From Davidsoniella eucalypti (taxonomy: Eukaryota; Ascomycota; Sordariomycetes; Microascales; Ceratocystidaceae), in the NCBI GenBank assembly GCA_004009845.1, contig RMBW01000075.1, forward strand, positions 62,001-126,000: 64,000 nucleotides of DNA, written 5' to 3'. The notes under the pieces are model-generated. The model had not been told where the DNA came from. It did no database searches and worked only from the letters and a program-made list of their open reading frames with translations. Shown here piece after piece: positions 12,385-27,100 of the stretch. How positions within the stretch are numbered: the first letter of the stretch is position 1; every line of letters starts with the position of its first letter. A program made the position numbers and the translations under genes.

Positions 12385-13712
12385 ATGCCTGAAGCTACTG
12401 GGGTTTCGTCTAGAGCTGGAGACGATGAGTTTCCTCCCGTCAGAAAATCCCATATCGTCCACTGTTCCTACGACCAATGGTTTCCTAAGTATGTTGTTTA
12501 CTTACTAATCCGTATCTGCCACTTTCTAACCGAACCTCTAGGTACCGAACAAGCTGTATCAAGAGTAAGATAATTCCTCTAAGCGATATCGTGATCAAAT
12601 ATATCAAGGAAGATGGCATTCTTCTGGCCGACGATGAAGGACAGGAAGAAGCCGCTAATGATGAATGGCACTCAACTTCTGCGTCAACCGGATTCGTGCA
12701 AGAAGTAAACTCGGACTCTGAGGATGAAGACGACAACTCCGATGAAGATGACCCGCTTCCTCCCAATATGCGTTTTCCCGAGGAGCATATGGCCATAAAG
12801 AATGCGATCAAGGAACTTGGCGGCAGCGTTGTTCCCAAGCTAAACTGGTCTGCGCCTAAGGATGCTGCCTGGATATCTCCTCACCAGAATACCCTCAAGT
12901 GCACGACGCCAAACGACATCTATCTTCTTCTCAAAAGCTCAAGTTTTGTCTCCCACGATCTCGAACATGCTTTCCAGGACACAATAAACGACTATGAACC
13001 ATCGGTAGAATCACCGTTCAAGTATGTGCTTGTTCTACGCCCGTTCTTCAGCATACATCCAGCTCTCGAGTTCAGATGTTTTGTAAAGTACCGTACGTTG
13101 ATCGGCATTTGCCAGCGTGATCTGAATCACTATGATTTCCTACACAAGCTCAAGGAAGATATCATCGACCGTGTTGACGATTTCTTCGAAACGAAGCTTC
13201 GGATGACTTTCCCGGACGATGGCTTTGTGTTTGATGTATACATTCCCGAAGACGGTGACAACCCGGACGAAACTGGTCTCGGACGTGTACGCTTAATCGA
13301 TATCAATCCCTGGGCCTCGACAACAGACTCGATTTTGTTTGATTGGAACGAATTACTTGATATGAAAGTTCCCAAGCCTCTCATCGGATCACCACCTACT
13401 GTCACCAAAGAAGAGGAATTTGTGCGCTTGAAGTTGGAAGGCTCATCTATTGTAGATATCTTGGAGAGTGCTGGGTCTACGACTGACGATAATGACTACT
13501 TGGAACCTGACTTGAGACTTGTCTTCAAAGATGACCCCTCGGCGTATAATTTCAGCTCCACACAGTACTCTGCCCATAAGCTCCCCAAAGAAGTAGTCGA
13601 TGCTAGTATGGGTGGTCAGGGAGGATTGGCTGAGTTTGCCAGACAATGGAGAGATGTGACAGCAGGTCGTGGAGGAGATATGTTTGCACCTCCCCCATCG
13701 CGAGGTCAATAA
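12385..13712 (+). CDS. CDC123: Cell division cycle protein 123 (D123 family), eIF2 assembly factor
   Basis: ATP-grasp-fold chaperone that joins eIF2 alpha, beta and gamma subunits; cytosolic. Exons 12385-12488 and 12542-13712, with a 53-nt intron (GTATGT...CTAG). Splicing restores WFPKYRTSCIKSKIIPL, the conserved N-terminal D123 signature. Product 424 residues. An acidic stretch SDSEDEDDNSDEDD lies at about 92-105; the conserved PKLNWSAPKDA at ~133-143; the nucleotide-binding core VLRPF...EFRCFVKYRTLIGICQRD at ~197-227; and IDINPWASTTDSILFDWNEL near 275-295, whose Asp and Asn match the metal-binding DxN of ATP-grasp enzymes. All are intact. The last ~80 residues are Gly-rich and probably flexible. 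The start ATG is the first in frame and sits in a good context (ACAATG). Confidence 0.95.
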
Positions 13713-13714
13713 AA
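13709..13714 (+). terminator. AATAAA overlapping the CDC123 stop codon
   Basis: The TAA stop of CDC123 lies inside an AATAAA hexamer followed by an A-rich run. It could act as a polyadenylation signal, but the site this close to the stop may be coincidental. Confidence 0.3.
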
Positions 13715-16607
13715 TATAAAACATAGAAAGCAATACATAGAGGCATTGATTTTATCCTGAAGGCTACTCATAGTTTCCCATATGTGCATAATTGTGTATA
13801 TATAACAACCACATAGCATACGATACGCCCCCTCTCTTCATAAGCCAACGAGAAAGTTCTCGCTGTGAAGTTACATAGAATAATGATCAACTGAGTGGCA
13901 TGGAACGGGATATGAAATTAAACGGGATATCGGCACTTCTATATACATATGCCTAGGATAATCGGCCGAAACAATGCGCGCATTACAAGGGCATTTAGCC
14001 GAACAAGAATGAGTGTTGGCATTGAATAAGACTGAAAAAACCTGATTTAGCTGTTGATTTGGTAGACGTGAACCGTTAAATCGTGGTTACGCGAAGCGAT
14101 GTCTGCTTTTATAGGGCTATCAATACGCAGCAGATTCCGCCCGAAGCGGATTTAATTTCTTCTGAAATGCTTTTTGCAAACAAAAAAGATACGCTGATCA
14201 CGTATATCGAGGTCCCAACGTCGGCCGCTATTTGTCAGAAGTGTGCTAATCACAACCAACCTGTCCAAGTACCTTCATTCTCCTTGATGCTATTGTCACG
14301 TGAGAACATGGCCTGGTCTACGTATTAGATATCGTGGAGATGATGGTTACGTTGACGTTTCTTCCGACTTCCTGCTTATGCGAGTTGATGGATGCCGATG
14401 TGACCAATTAAATATCCTAGTCCGTGCCATACCCTACCAATAAGTTTCCACATGATCGATTTTTCGGTATTCGATCGTACGCTAGTATGCTCTGATATTT
14501 GAAGAACGTAGTAATAAACTTTGAGGGGCACTGAGGTGCTGTGGACGCTATTGTGCACCCAAACAACTACATACTACATACACATGTATGTACACAGCAA
14601 AATATGCTTAGGCTAGTGAGTAGTACTTCGACATTATTGTTTTCGTTGCACTATTCTATGCTGATAGAGACCCTGAACTTTGGTAATAATTACTGAGCTA
14701 TCTCGGGGCTTTCATAGGCCCCGATTACAAAGCCGAGGCGTAGGAAGCCAAGCAAAATGTGCGTCGTTATGCTATATTTACTGGGATTCTGACTAAGAAT
14801 TAGGAACATGGGGGGTTGGTTTGGTTTGTTTTGGTGGCCCAGAAATCCAAGCAAGGGCTGCTAGCAACCATTACAAGCCGCATACTCGGTCTCTATATAT
14901 AGTAGTCTAAGAAGTTTTCATATTGAGGCCCATGCTATATATGCTGTGTAGCAGTGGACGGTACGAAAGAAAGAGACAGTGAAGATACATACATAGGTCT
15001 GCTTTAGGTGGTTAAAGTCAGCTTTGGGTGTGATCTTCTACGTATGCACAGCGGCTAAGAGATCATTCGATGCTAAGTTCTAGCGGTAGGCAGTGAAGTG
15101 AAACGATGCCATTGTATTTGAATATCTGTAGAACTATTACTAGTTGTTACAATTCGCGTCTTTCCACATATGTAAGCTGCTGCGGTGCTTTCCGTGGCGC
15201 GTATTACCGACTAAAAGGTCAGTATGATTACTGTGTATTGTATCATTTTATATGTTCAGTAAGAAAATGCCTGGTATTCCAATGACTGGGTAATACGAAG
15301 CAAATGTGCATGCTTGCAAATAAGAATGTGTTTGGCAGATGAGGGAAGGAAGCGCTTGGCAGAATTTGCTTATTAGGCTCTAGATATTAGCAACTAGAAC
15401 CGTGCCAGGGTCTTTTTGCTTTGCTTTCTAGTAGCATCCTCTAGACATAAGTATGTAGTTGGTTGATGACGATGAACCAATCCCTCTATTGCCTCCCTTT
15501 CTACTGCGGAGCTTGCGGATGCCGGGATGCTTTGCTCGCTTGAGGTTTGTCAGAAGCTGAGTAGGAACTGGGGCGAAAAGTCTTAAGGCTAGCTGACCTA
15601 CTTGGACTTCCGGTTCTTCCTTCAGTTTCCCAAGGGCGGACGGACGTATTTTTCCTAAGTGGCCATGACGCATATCAAAAATGGGGAAGGGATATGTTTA
15701 CATCAGTGCACCGATTTGTTTACACGAACCGACAACCTGACGCAAACTGGCCTATAGCGCATTGAGTGGAAGCGAGTCATTCCAGCGCCTAATGCTGTGT
15801 CGACATCAGGCGGTTTCACCACTAAGAATCCTCTCAAGACAGAGAATCCTTGACGTCGGGCCTGCTGTTGCTATTATTGTGGTGCTGTGTAGTTGCTTTG
15901 TTATGGGCTATCCGGCTATTTCCCGGGTGGTGTCATTGATATGCCACCGCTTGTACGCTAACTGATTAGGCGCTAGAGCTTGCAGTACAAATATAGACCA
16001 CTAAAGCGGAGTCAAGTCCAGGCCTAAACACTATAGCTGTATGTACTAATATAGTAGCATGCTGTGGTTTTTTTTGTATTTTCCGCGCCTGTAGTGCCGT
16101 TAAATTGTGTCTGTGCCATCAAGCGACCTGTCCGCCCATCTTTCTCACCTTTACAGATTAAGCAGCAGAGCTGACTGTGACTTTTACCCAATTCAACTTT
16201 CGGTCGTCATTTCTCAAATTCCTTTTTCCAATTTGACGATACCCTCAAATCAGCTTCAAGTAGCCTCTGATACCGCTTCTTCGGGACCTGACAAATCCAC
16301 AACTTGCAGCATTAGCAGTCGAGGAGGCGCTTGTTTTTCTTCTCCGTTTTCTTCTTTTGTTTGGCTAGCTCCATTCACCACTTCCGGACTAGCCGCGACA
16401 GGCGAGCTTTCTTCATCCTGCTAGCAGAACTTTACTAGAAGCAAAAAAGCTAGAAAAAGGCCTCTAGCGACCTAAGTTCTCCTAACGCCGTATTTCTCGC
16501 ACAATTCGCTTGCTTGGCTCTTTATATTCTGCCGTGCCTTCCCTCCCACCCGCACAACCCACCATACAATTGGCCATATTCTGGTGTATTTCCGTATAGC
16601 ATACGAC
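13713..16607. other. Intergenic region between CDC123 and LAG1-type gene
   Basis: 2.9 kb with no recognised gene. The one ATG-initiated ORF of coding-like composition, 15428-15673 on the minus strand, is listed separately. About 16090-16600 is rich in C and T and in short open frames without ATG, which fits the leader and core promoter of the ceramide synthase gene. Confidence 0.5.
15428..15673 (-). CDS. Uncharacterised 81-residue ORF, doubtful gene
   Basis: ATG-started, uninterrupted, basic ORF (begins MRHGHLGKIRPSALGKLK, ends MSRGCY). I do not recognise it. There is no signal peptide or membrane segment. Its base composition is more even than its surroundings, which is the only hint that it might be coding. 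It may well be chance. Confidence 0.15.
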   Translation of the reverse strand: MRHGHLGKIRPSALGKLKEEPEVQVGQLALRLFAPVPTQLLTNLKRAKHPGIRKLRSRKGGNRGIGSSSSTNYILMSRGCY

Positions 16608-18137
16608 ATGGCTGATGCGAAGGAGTCCTTCCCTCTGCTCACCGTCGACACCGCCGAGGGTCCGGCTGGCCCTCGCCGCCGCCGCAAGTCCAGTCTTCTC
16701 GGCTCAGGTGTAAATCTTGGTGACACGCGTGCCCCAGCTCTGGCTTCGAGCCGCATGGCCATGAACGCCGGGCTTGACTCGCCTGTGTCTCCCGTACGTC
16801 TCTCCCCTCTGATTGCCTAGCAAGCCAGTATCTGCTTGCCTGTCTTGTGGTTTGCTGTTTTGTTTGTTGTGTCTCTGGCATGCAGACAACACTGCCGGCC
16901 TCTCATCTCTCACATATTCCCGTCTTGTATCTATACTAACCATTAGTCACCTTTAGTCAGACACAAAGAAACCTAGAAGGCGCCGCGCCCGTCGAGCTTT
17001 ATCTAGACTTCGCAATGCCATGCTAAAGCACACATACCTGCTTCCCGCACTTCTGCTGGGTATCTTCGGCCTGCTGTACGCCGTGAACCCCTCCCCGTCG
17101 AATCCCGTATACCACTTTATATTCCTGAGCTATCCTCAACACTCAGTCGATGCGGACCGTGAAGCGCTCTTGCAGTATGGCAAGGGCCCCTGGGATTTTG
17201 CGTTCGTCGCCTTCTACACCATCGTTTTGTCCTTTACTCGCGAGTTCGTTATGCAAGAACTTCTACGTCCACTTGCTGCGTGGTTCCGTTTGTCCAAGGG
17301 CAGGCAGGCCCGCTTCATGGAACAAATGTACACGGCTATCTACTTCGGCTGTCTGAGCCCTTTTGGTCTATATGTCATGAGCAAGACACCGGTTTGGTAC
17401 TACAACACCACTGGTATGTACGAAGGCTTTCCACACACCACCCATGAAGCCATCGTAAAGTTCTATTACTTGTTCCAGGCTGCGTACTGGGCCCAGCAGG
17501 CTATCGTCCTTGTCCTCGGCCTTGAAAAGCCCCGCAAAGACTTTAAGGAGCTTATTGCCCACCATATAGTCACTCTGCTCCTCATTGGACTAAGCTACCG
17601 CTTCCATTTCACTTATATCGGTATTGCGGTATACACTACTCACGATATCAGTGACTTTTTCCTAGCTGTAAGTTTAACATGTGATGGGTGTTTGAAATGA
17701 CCATAATACTAATTCCTTAACCTTTATATTAGACTTCCAAGACGCTTAACTATCTGGATTCGCCCATCGTTGGCCCGTACTTCTTCTTGTTCATGTGTGT
17801 CTGGATTTACTGCCGTCACTACATCAATCTTAAGATTATCTGGTCTCTTTTTACCGAGTTCCAAACAGTTGGTCCCTTCGAACTTAACTGGGAAACTGAG
17901 CAGTACAAATGCCGTCTCTCCCAGGCTATTAGTACTACTCTGCTTTCATCTCTACAGGCCCTCAACCTATTCTGGCTCTTCCTAATCACTCGGATAGCCT
18001 ATCGTTTTATTCGCTACTCTTCTGCCGATGATGACCGTTCAGATGGTGAGGAAGATGAATCAGATGAGTCAAACCAGTCTGAGAAGGTTGAAAAGCCGGC
18101 CAATGTTGAGATCAAGGTTACTGATCCAAGTAACTAA
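16608..18137 (+). CDS. LAG1: Ceramide synthase, LAG1/LAC1 family (TLC domain)
   Basis: ER multispanning acyl-CoA-dependent sphingoid-base N-acyltransferase that makes ceramide. Exons 16608-16793, 16957-17667 and 17733-18137; introns 163 nt (GTACGT...TTTAG) and 65 nt (GTAAGT...TTAG). Product 433 residues. The N-terminal ~85 residues are cytosolic and very basic (RRRRKSS, then PRRRRARRALSRLR), followed by a first transmembrane helix (LLPALLLGIFGLLYAV). The TLC/Lag1p core includes the His264-His265 pair in AHHIVTLLLIGLSYRFHF and HDISDFFLATSKTLNYLDS, rebuilt across intron 2; these are the Lag1 motif residues required for catalysis. The C-terminal tail is acidic (DDDRSDGEEDESDESNQSE), like the CK2-regulated tails of yeast Lag1/Lac1. 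The paralogue cannot be assigned from this window alone. Confidence 0.93.
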
Positions 18138-21100
18138 AACGAAACATTCTTAACTTTACACATGTTTATGCTTTTTGTCTCGTATTTTCCGATACTCTTA
18201 TCCCAACTAGCTACACTGCAACTAGGCCTACTGTGACCTTCTTCACTGAATAGCACGTTGAATAAGCATACGTATCTGATTTGCTTCTTAAGGAACGTCC
18301 GCCCTTCCTTTCTCTATAATTCTGCGGTGGGCGACATTAGCATGGCATTGATTCTTGAGATATAGAAATCATACCAACTTTGCCAGTAAGCCTACATGTC
18401 TATGCAATCGTTCTTTGTTTACAGTTTATGGTCATCATTCTACTCGAAAATCAACGCACATTTATCTGCGTGTATATAATATATGCTAATGACGCTCTTT
18501 CTCAAGAGCTTATGCATAACAATCTGCTAGACAGATATCCACCTTCATAAAATATATAATAATAGCAATATAACAATGTGCCATTTGACAACAGTATCGC
18601 ACGTGGTGAATTTGATATTGCGAACAAGGTAAGGACAAGATACATAATTCCATCTTATTTCATAACGCTTGTACTATCAGATAATAGCCAAGATCACACG
18701 GTGCTTATGCACTCTTGGCGGGAAGATAGGAAGGACAAACGATGGAATCAGATGACAAAATAGCCATAGACGACAGCGTGGTTGATGTTGGGTGGAAAAT
18801 AGATATTTATGCAATTCCGTAACTTGAACATAAAGCTATAGAAATGCTCTATAATTTTATATCCATGACTGAATTTAGATAAACCTCCATATAAGCTATA
18901 AACCGGTATTTTGACAACGCAACACTGGTATATGAAACGTGACACTACATGTATGATCTAAGATAACATGAGATAGGGATGTGTCAGATGACTGTATATT
19001 ATATTATCCAAGATGTTGTGTATGTACATAGTTATGTGAAAATAGCTATCTAAAACATGTAGTTATGAGTTGCATCAAGTCCAGTTCATCAAGGTTGTCA
19101 AAGGATATTTGGTGTTGCTAAAGTGGTAAGTACATGCGAGCTAGAATATTATCATAAGGGTCTCCATTAGACTGGCTGTGCCACATAAAAGCCATTATTG
19201 ATGACTTAGTAGAGGTGGGTTCTAGCTCGTGAAACCCAGGGGGACAACAGCCACATTGCGAATTTTTTCATTAACTACTCGATGATTATTTATTGGGAGT
19301 TGGTATCCAACACAATGGCTTAAGCTGGTAGAAGAGTAAGTGGAATTATAGCCTAGCAAAAACGAAGGTTCCGTGTGATGAAGAACGTCATAGACAACAT
19401 TCTTTATACCACTCAACAATTTGCCAGTAAGCATAGATACTGATATATCGCAACTTGGTTCTACAATAGTTCTTTCAGTAGTTTTATGCCAACATTCACG
19501 TCATGCCTTCGTTTAGTAGAGCAGGAAATACGCCGGATTGACTTCATTGGCTCCTATGCTTGTTTTAAAACTGCCGATTGTGTGACATGATATCTGAAGC
19601 TCGCGTTAAACACTAGAGACCGAATCCTGTACTTCGTCGCTATTCTTGGGACAGGCTCTATCTAGACCAATCATCCATGACTATAGATAATTGACATGCG
19701 CCATGGTTCATATATGTTGCGCAACATTAAGCTCGAATACCACGTTGCTTATAGACGTGGACAATATTCTATTCGTACATATGAGTGATTGCTACCCATG
19801 AAAAACAGCTCAACGGCGGTCCGTACGGCCTGAGATATGTTTGTGCTTGAAGCAATAAGAGGTTTTGAGGGATAGTTACAGATACGATACTTGTATGTAC
19901 CTATAGGCAGCAGCTAGCCGATATGTTTCGGATAGGCTGGCTGCCAGGGTGGATCTTTTGTAAGATACTTGATGGTTGAGATCTCATTTAATATGACTAT
20001 TCATAATAAGGTTCGATCTAGTTGTGAATACTCTTCAACTCTATTGATAGTATAGCCTCGCGAGCTGAGTAGCAGTACAGACTCGGCGAAACTCCGGTAC
20101 ACATATCATACTTACTATATTGAATTTCAATAGTACACTGCAATCTACAAAGTAGTAGGAGTAAAATGAACCTTTTGATTTTATATATATATGTATTCTG
20201 CAAGTTGCCGCTGGAAGTTCTATAGCGGGAAGGGTATCACGCCCAGAAACGTAGGGAACCGGATATAATACATATCCGTGTGGACCTAGAACGGAGTATA
20301 CATGACTGAAGTTGATGCCAATACGAACTGCAGCAAGCCTATGATACACAGGGCGCCTGCTATTTGCCGGCGGTGAAGAAATATCCCTACATATGGATAC
20401 TGTATAATCTATAGATAGAGATCGTACGTGAGACATAGCTATCAGCATTCTAGATTTTGTGTGAAAGCATATATGAATCATGAAGATAATGATGATAGAG
20501 CAACGATCTCTTACATATCAATTCTTTCACATCTTAGTTTTGGTTGACTTATACATTATATAGGAAGAGTTGCTAACTATCGTGGAACATCACGATACAA
20601 GATGTACCAAGGCCCTGGTGGAACATGGAATACTAAATGAAGACCGAAAAAAAGAGGGAATAGGACGGGGCAACGTTCTACAATGAAAAGCTGGCATGCA
20701 CTTCTGCTGCATTACGCTCCTTGATTCTATCGTCCGAGATCAAGATGTGAGCTGGGGTTATAGATTTTGGGGCGAGCCGGAAGGATGGACAGTAAGACTA
20801 CCAAATAAACGAGTGTGCTTCGGGTTGCAGCTTCACTACAAGACATTGTAATAGTATTCAATCCTATTTGACAACATATCACGATAAGGACCCGTTTGTT
20901 AATCTCCTCATGGGCCAATAAGATGAGGTGTAAGCGAGACTAATGGCTAACTTGATGACATTGCAGCTAGATGCCCCCAGGAGCAATACCTTTGCTAGCA
21001 GTAGCGTTTGGTTATTACTGAAACACCAAAACATATACAAAGGGAGTAGTTAGGTGGGTTTGTATTGTGATGGTACACGAGGTGTAGATAGTGAGTTGGA

Positions 21101-24100
21101 CATCAACGGTGCCTAACATAGACCGATATAAATTAAGCCTATCACGGAAATAAGCAACCTAAGATTGGAAGCATTGTGGCTTGGAACACATCGGGGATGT
21201 TTGATAACGGGAGAGAAAAAGACGTACGGGTAGAGTTGGAATCAATATTGGGGGTAGTTGTGTCGTGGCAGTCTAGCCCGGGGCGTACTATAGAAGGAAA
21301 GAGGGCGTATGGAAAGACAAGCATAAGAAAATAGCATCGCAGCTTTAAGGATGAACCATAGATAGCTTTGGTCTGCATGTGGCAGATGGAGAAGAGACAA
21401 GTGTGTACGACTCACGTCTATGTGGAGATGTGATTGAGGACAACATGAGAGGAGAGGACCAGAGGGCGAAGCGGTAAGCCGAGTGGGGTTCTCTGTACAG
21501 GTCGGCAGCTTGATGGAAGACGGAAAAAGAGAAGGAGAGAGAAAGCCTTGTCTAGCATACCCAAACGGGACTAGAGGAGCATGAACTCGGAATTTCTATA
21601 CCATGCATGCGGATATCTAACTAGCAGTCAGGGTTCTGGCCACAGGAGATAGGCGGTCAATCATTGTGCCAAAGCACGAACCTCGAATAGCCAAGGCCAA
21701 GTTTAGGCTCGCTAATACGTGGTAGTATATGCAGCGCCGTCACTAGTTTTACAGACCGATTGCACAAAGAAACGGGCTAAAGGGTTTGTAGCAGAGCGAA
21801 TAGGCTTTGGTCTGTACAGGCTGAGTCAAGTGTATATTGATGTATGGAGAAGACTGTCTTATATGACATTACGTAGTTATAATGGCCATCTGATATATAT
21901 GGTGTCTTTCTCTAGTACCTTGTCAGCACACAAACCATGGTAGTATGATGATCTAGAGATGAGATGTCACTTAGTGTTTGGCCCGATTCAAAAGAGTGAG
22001 AGAGCTTTAGATACGTTTTTGAATGATGGTCTGGCAAATAAAGAGAAGCACGTGCTATCATATTCCTACTTGAGTTATTGGACAACTGGCACAACATCAA
22101 GGGATAGCGCTTAATGCGCTCATTTCATAGGTAACTAGATGGAGTTGAAGAGCGGCTTGTCTCACCCTGCCTTCTTTTCTATATTTTGCATTGTTTCCTG
22201 TGGCTACCTAGCCTGACATAGTCATTTTCCTCGCTAGGATTACTGGCCCTTCTACCGAGATCATGTAGATAAAGAAAGTAGCAGGCACTATTACAATGCC
22301 GTTCGACAATCTATCATAAGAGCGCCATGCCACGCACTATTTGAGCCATGTTTAAACGGCTGGCAGTCATGATAACCGCTACCAAGTCAGACTCACTTGA
22401 CGAAGCGATTCTAGACCAAAACCTGCCTAGAAGCCTATGATCGTCTATGGGCGAACAGAGGATGGGGGATGGATTACTGTGTTTGGACAAGTGCAGGATG
22501 GGGGCTATCTCTCCCCAGCAATATCAAGCTGAGTTATACACCCTTTCGTAGAAAAAACATGCCATGCCTGACTATACTGGAAGAACAACCCAAGCAATGT
22601 TATAAACAAACAAGAGACGCTGAACCTGGTGATGACGAGGGAAACCCAGAATATGGTATTGATTCTTGAAGAAGCAAAATGAGGAGTTCCGCCTAGCTCT
22701 AGATCCACTAAGCCCTTGATATGAGCCCACACGGAGTGGATGGCCAGCGAACAAAGCTGGATGTTTCAACTGTTATTGGTCAACATGGCTTAACAAGCTG
22801 TGCTATCATAATGGCACACGTATTGAAGGATTACAGAAGCAAAAGCAAATATCTATTAAGAGTGCTCATAGAGACGGCACGGATGTTCAGTTGAATTAGG
22901 CAAAAGGATAGAACCTAGACATGGACGTGAGCAGTGAGAGTAGCGAGCATACGGTGTCCATTTCGATTGTACCAAAGTCCAGGTCTCGTAGCTTGATAGG
23001 GACATTGCATACCGCGAGTACTACACTACTAATATAAACGCTGCCACGGCATACCCAACAGACGTACCGCTTATTACGGCTGGATGAGGACAACGTGTTT
23101 TGTTGGCACTAGCACTAGTCTACCTGCAGAAGAACACATATCGATTAATAGCGCCATGTGAATGGTCAGTTCAGCTCGACTCGTCTACGGACCAAAGTCA
23201 TCGAAGGGAATGGAAAAGAAGGATCACGGCGGAACCAACACCATACAGTGTTCATGTATGTGTGTGTACACAACAAGCACAAAAGATTCTAATGCTGATA
23301 GGAAGTCCCGTTTGTCGAAAAACACTAGCTCTCCTCGAATCAGAGGCACAGCCGAATCACGCGTACCAAGCTTCTCGGCGGCAACTAATGCGGTACTTTC
23401 TTCCTGAAGGCATCCAAAGCACAACTTTAAGAAGGAAATATGCAATAGGCCCACGCTAAGAGCAGCAAAGAACCTAGCCGCCCAAAACGGAGTCTATGGC
23501 TTTCCCATTCCCTTTCGAAAGCTAAGTCTCTACGATGGCGGACATTGACATTAGACGTGGCTGGCCACGGTATTGTATAGTTTAGTCTAGTTTTGTTTCT
23601 ACCCAAAAGAGCTATTGGTAGTGAAACCTTTGAGAAATGTCCTAACTGATGTACCACAACAGGGCCTTGTTCATTCATCGGCGTGATAATACACATAGTA
23701 CACTAGTATACACCATGTCGACTCCCGATGGCGTGTCACCATAATAAAGCGGCATATCCGGCCGACACCTGTCGCTATCCATCTGTTGCTGTATAGCCCA
23801 GTCGTCCATAAGAGAGGAAACGAGCCGCGGCAGTACACAAAAGTGATGGCTGGGACGCAGGGTGCCGTTTTCTCTTCTGTACTAGCTCATCAGGAGGTGC
23901 TGCGCACCGCCGTTGGCCATACTCTCCCGTACCCTACCTTACCGCCTAGATTGTACGCCTAGATGATCGGACCCGATGGTGAAGACTGGAGATACCAACA
24001 CTTGTATATCCTACCTCGTTTCAAGTAAGCGCCAAGTACACACCTCCATCTGGACAGGTCAGGCAGCAAAAACAGCTTACTGGAGATTTGGTCTCTCTCT

Positions 24101-27100
24101 GGAAAACAATAAACAATGCAGATATACGTAGTAGTACTGATAATGAACGCGCCAGTACACGGAATGGGACAGCACAAGTGACAAATCAACCCAAGACACC
24201 GAGATCCGTTGGCCTGCTAGTGGCTGCTTCGTTTAGAGCCTTGCCGCAACTGATCCCGTCACTTCCATTCATTCCAAACAATGCGCATTTATGTGTGTCT
24301 ATGGAGACAACAGTGCTATCTCTGCATATAACGTGGCAATATACACTTGTCAATGCCGCTTTTGTATGTCCGGAAGGTCATCCGCTCCGCCCGCTATTGC
24401 CTAGATGGCTTACGGTAGACCATATTGGTCATGTTACCTACAAGGAGGAAAGGAAAAAGCACTCTACGCATGGAGAGAAAGGGGGCGGGGGGTTGGACGA
24501 GTCCAAGAAAAGACCAAGAGACGCTGTTTGGGTTCGCTGTTATCGTTTCTCGACCCAGTACATACATACTCTTTTCGTCACAAAGTCCGTTGGGTTCTCT
24601 ATATGGCACCAACCGTAATGAGAAGCAATCCTACAGCATTCAGCTAGCCAGGTTTGATGCACGTCTGTTGTTTTCGGTGATTCATGAAATGGAATAGGAG
24701 TGATTATAGTCTAGTTCCAGTAGAGTTAGTCATTAGCCTTCTTTCGAGGAAGTGGTTTGGGGTAGACCGGTGCTCACTATCGTATCCCAATATCAGTACA
24801 AAGGGATACGAGTGTATTTGAAAAGGATTGATCGGCAGCATAGACATAATCGTACAAGGGCGTCCAGATTCTCGGGACACCCGAACATAATACGTACTTA
24901 TTAGATATTTCCTAGATGCTTGACTAGAGCGATAGTTTCGAATAATCAGAAACAAATTATCATGGCTTCATTAAGGTTTCGATAATGAACTAGGCTCTTC
25001 CCTAAACCTACAAGCTTTAGATAGAGCTGCAAGTCAATGCCAGTATGGACTAGGGCTTACCAAGGCCATATATTCCACCTGGAGCAAAATATGTGATGTC
25101 CACATCAAGGTGACGTACATCCATGTTTGTCACAACCTGAATATGCTTTCTTTTTCTAGGCAGTCGCAGGCCTAGTGTTGAAAGTACGTCTTAGTGCATT
25201 AGCAGAACGCTAGCAAGTACTTATCACAGTGTTTACTGTTGATCAAGCAAGTTTGTGTTTACACTGACACAAGTCATATACTCTGAAGGCTACGAGTAAT
25301 GCTCTGATAGCTCATTACGTATGTTTACATATATATACAGGCTAGGATGATGTGTCCCTTTCTTCATAAATACACTATTATATCGCCAAGTCGTTATTTG
25401 GCAGTATTCTGCCCTTACTTGGACAAATAATAATAAGTTTCTTTTGGGCCCAACGTCACGATAATCTACTTCTTCTCCATTCTTCAGCTATCGTTCACGT
25501 AGCCCAATTTTGTATTCCTCATATGCCCTATGAGATCATTGTTTTAGACATCAACCAATCACATGGTGACCCAAGAATGTCATCTCACAAGCCATATTGC
25601 ATATCGAAACGGTGAGACCCAGAAAGATATCGTAGTTCTATTATATCCCACATTCATGTACAGTCAGTTTCTATCTGCTACTAAAAGGCTACGATTCTAC
25701 TAGCGGCCGTAGCTGAAAGGCTCGGCTGCTGGGGACATCAAAAAACCAGTCGCAACCTGAAATCCCTACGCTTATTCATGCTCTGACTTGGAGATAGGCT
25801 CAGAGCCAGATCTCTTTTATCCCGACCAACAGAGCAAGGATAATGGACAGGAATAGGAAAGGCCCCCGTTCTCATGTTTCTGTTTTCTGTTAGGTAGCTA
25901 TACATGTAGGCAGGGGATAGAAGAATATCAGCAGTCAGATTTAGTCTTTCTAGGCCAGTCATAGGCGCGGACCAGGCGACTTTTAAATCGCAGGATGGTA
26001 ATTCTGGGCTCATTAGTAGGCTGACTTGTATCGAAGCATCGCAGAGTGGGATCCCGCTAGTATGGCATCGTATCGTAGTGGGCATTGTAAACATGAGCTT
26101 ATATTTAGGCAAACCCGAGTATCGTAAGTGGTTCAGAAGCACCAAGAGCCTAGTTTTTCATTATATATCAATGCACAAGGAAAACACACGAAAGACCGCA
26201 CTGTTTGGATGCTTGAATAGGCTTCAATCCTATGGAACAATCATACAACCCAGAATAAAGTCATGTTTCAAGTATCGGCAAACGGTCAAAATCTGACTAG
26301 GGATCGCAGTCAATTCGAGCTCAGTGGACAAGCAGAATAAAGCCACATATAATGTAGCTTTAGCCTATTTCTTTATTTTTATTCTTCATTGGTCTTATGG
26401 AGCTCCAGACCTGTGAAGATGTCACTTGATAGAGAAAAGAAGAAGAACGAGAATGAAAGGTATCTAGAAAGGGAGAGTACTGGGATCTGCTAGCCACGAA
26501 TAGTAAATAATCTAGACGCCGCAGTCGGATACAATAATCGAGTGGCGGGCTCATCAAGATCAAACCAGCCCAACGATATTTCACTTTCCATCCGAGGATA
26601 GCTATAAGTTTTTGCAAGTTGTTAGCGAACAGCAAAGCCCATAGAAAGTTGCATTGAATGTGTGATACAAGACTTGAAATCTATAATGGTTATACCGCTA
26701 GCTATAGTGTCAGAGCAGCAGTATATGAGCCCGAGTTAGCAAGTCAACGTATGCAGATTTTGCCAGAGTACATATGTAGTGTTCGCCCAAAGAGTATCAT
26801 GAAAAGTACAAGTACATAGGACATCACTAGGATGTCACACCGCCGTAAAATTCACATGCTGTCTTTATGGGCTCCAAGGATCAGGAAACGATCTAACTCG
26901 AAGTCACTTGAAGGAGTACAGGTGAGAAACAGCCCAACATCCGGAACCAACCATGTCCTAGGCAACCGAGAAAATCCCCAATCAAGCCACTATCCTTTCT
27001 TCTATTCTTTTTCTGATTCTTTATCTCGTCCAGTAGTGGGGGTAGGGACTGTGATGCTTGAATATCATCATGTATATACTTCAGGCCGAAATTATATACC

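Noticed and set aside
24088..24618. 176-residue open frame on the plus strand.
   Set aside because: Starts at a non-ATG codon, overlaps open frames on the other strand and has no domain, signal peptide or coding-like bias.
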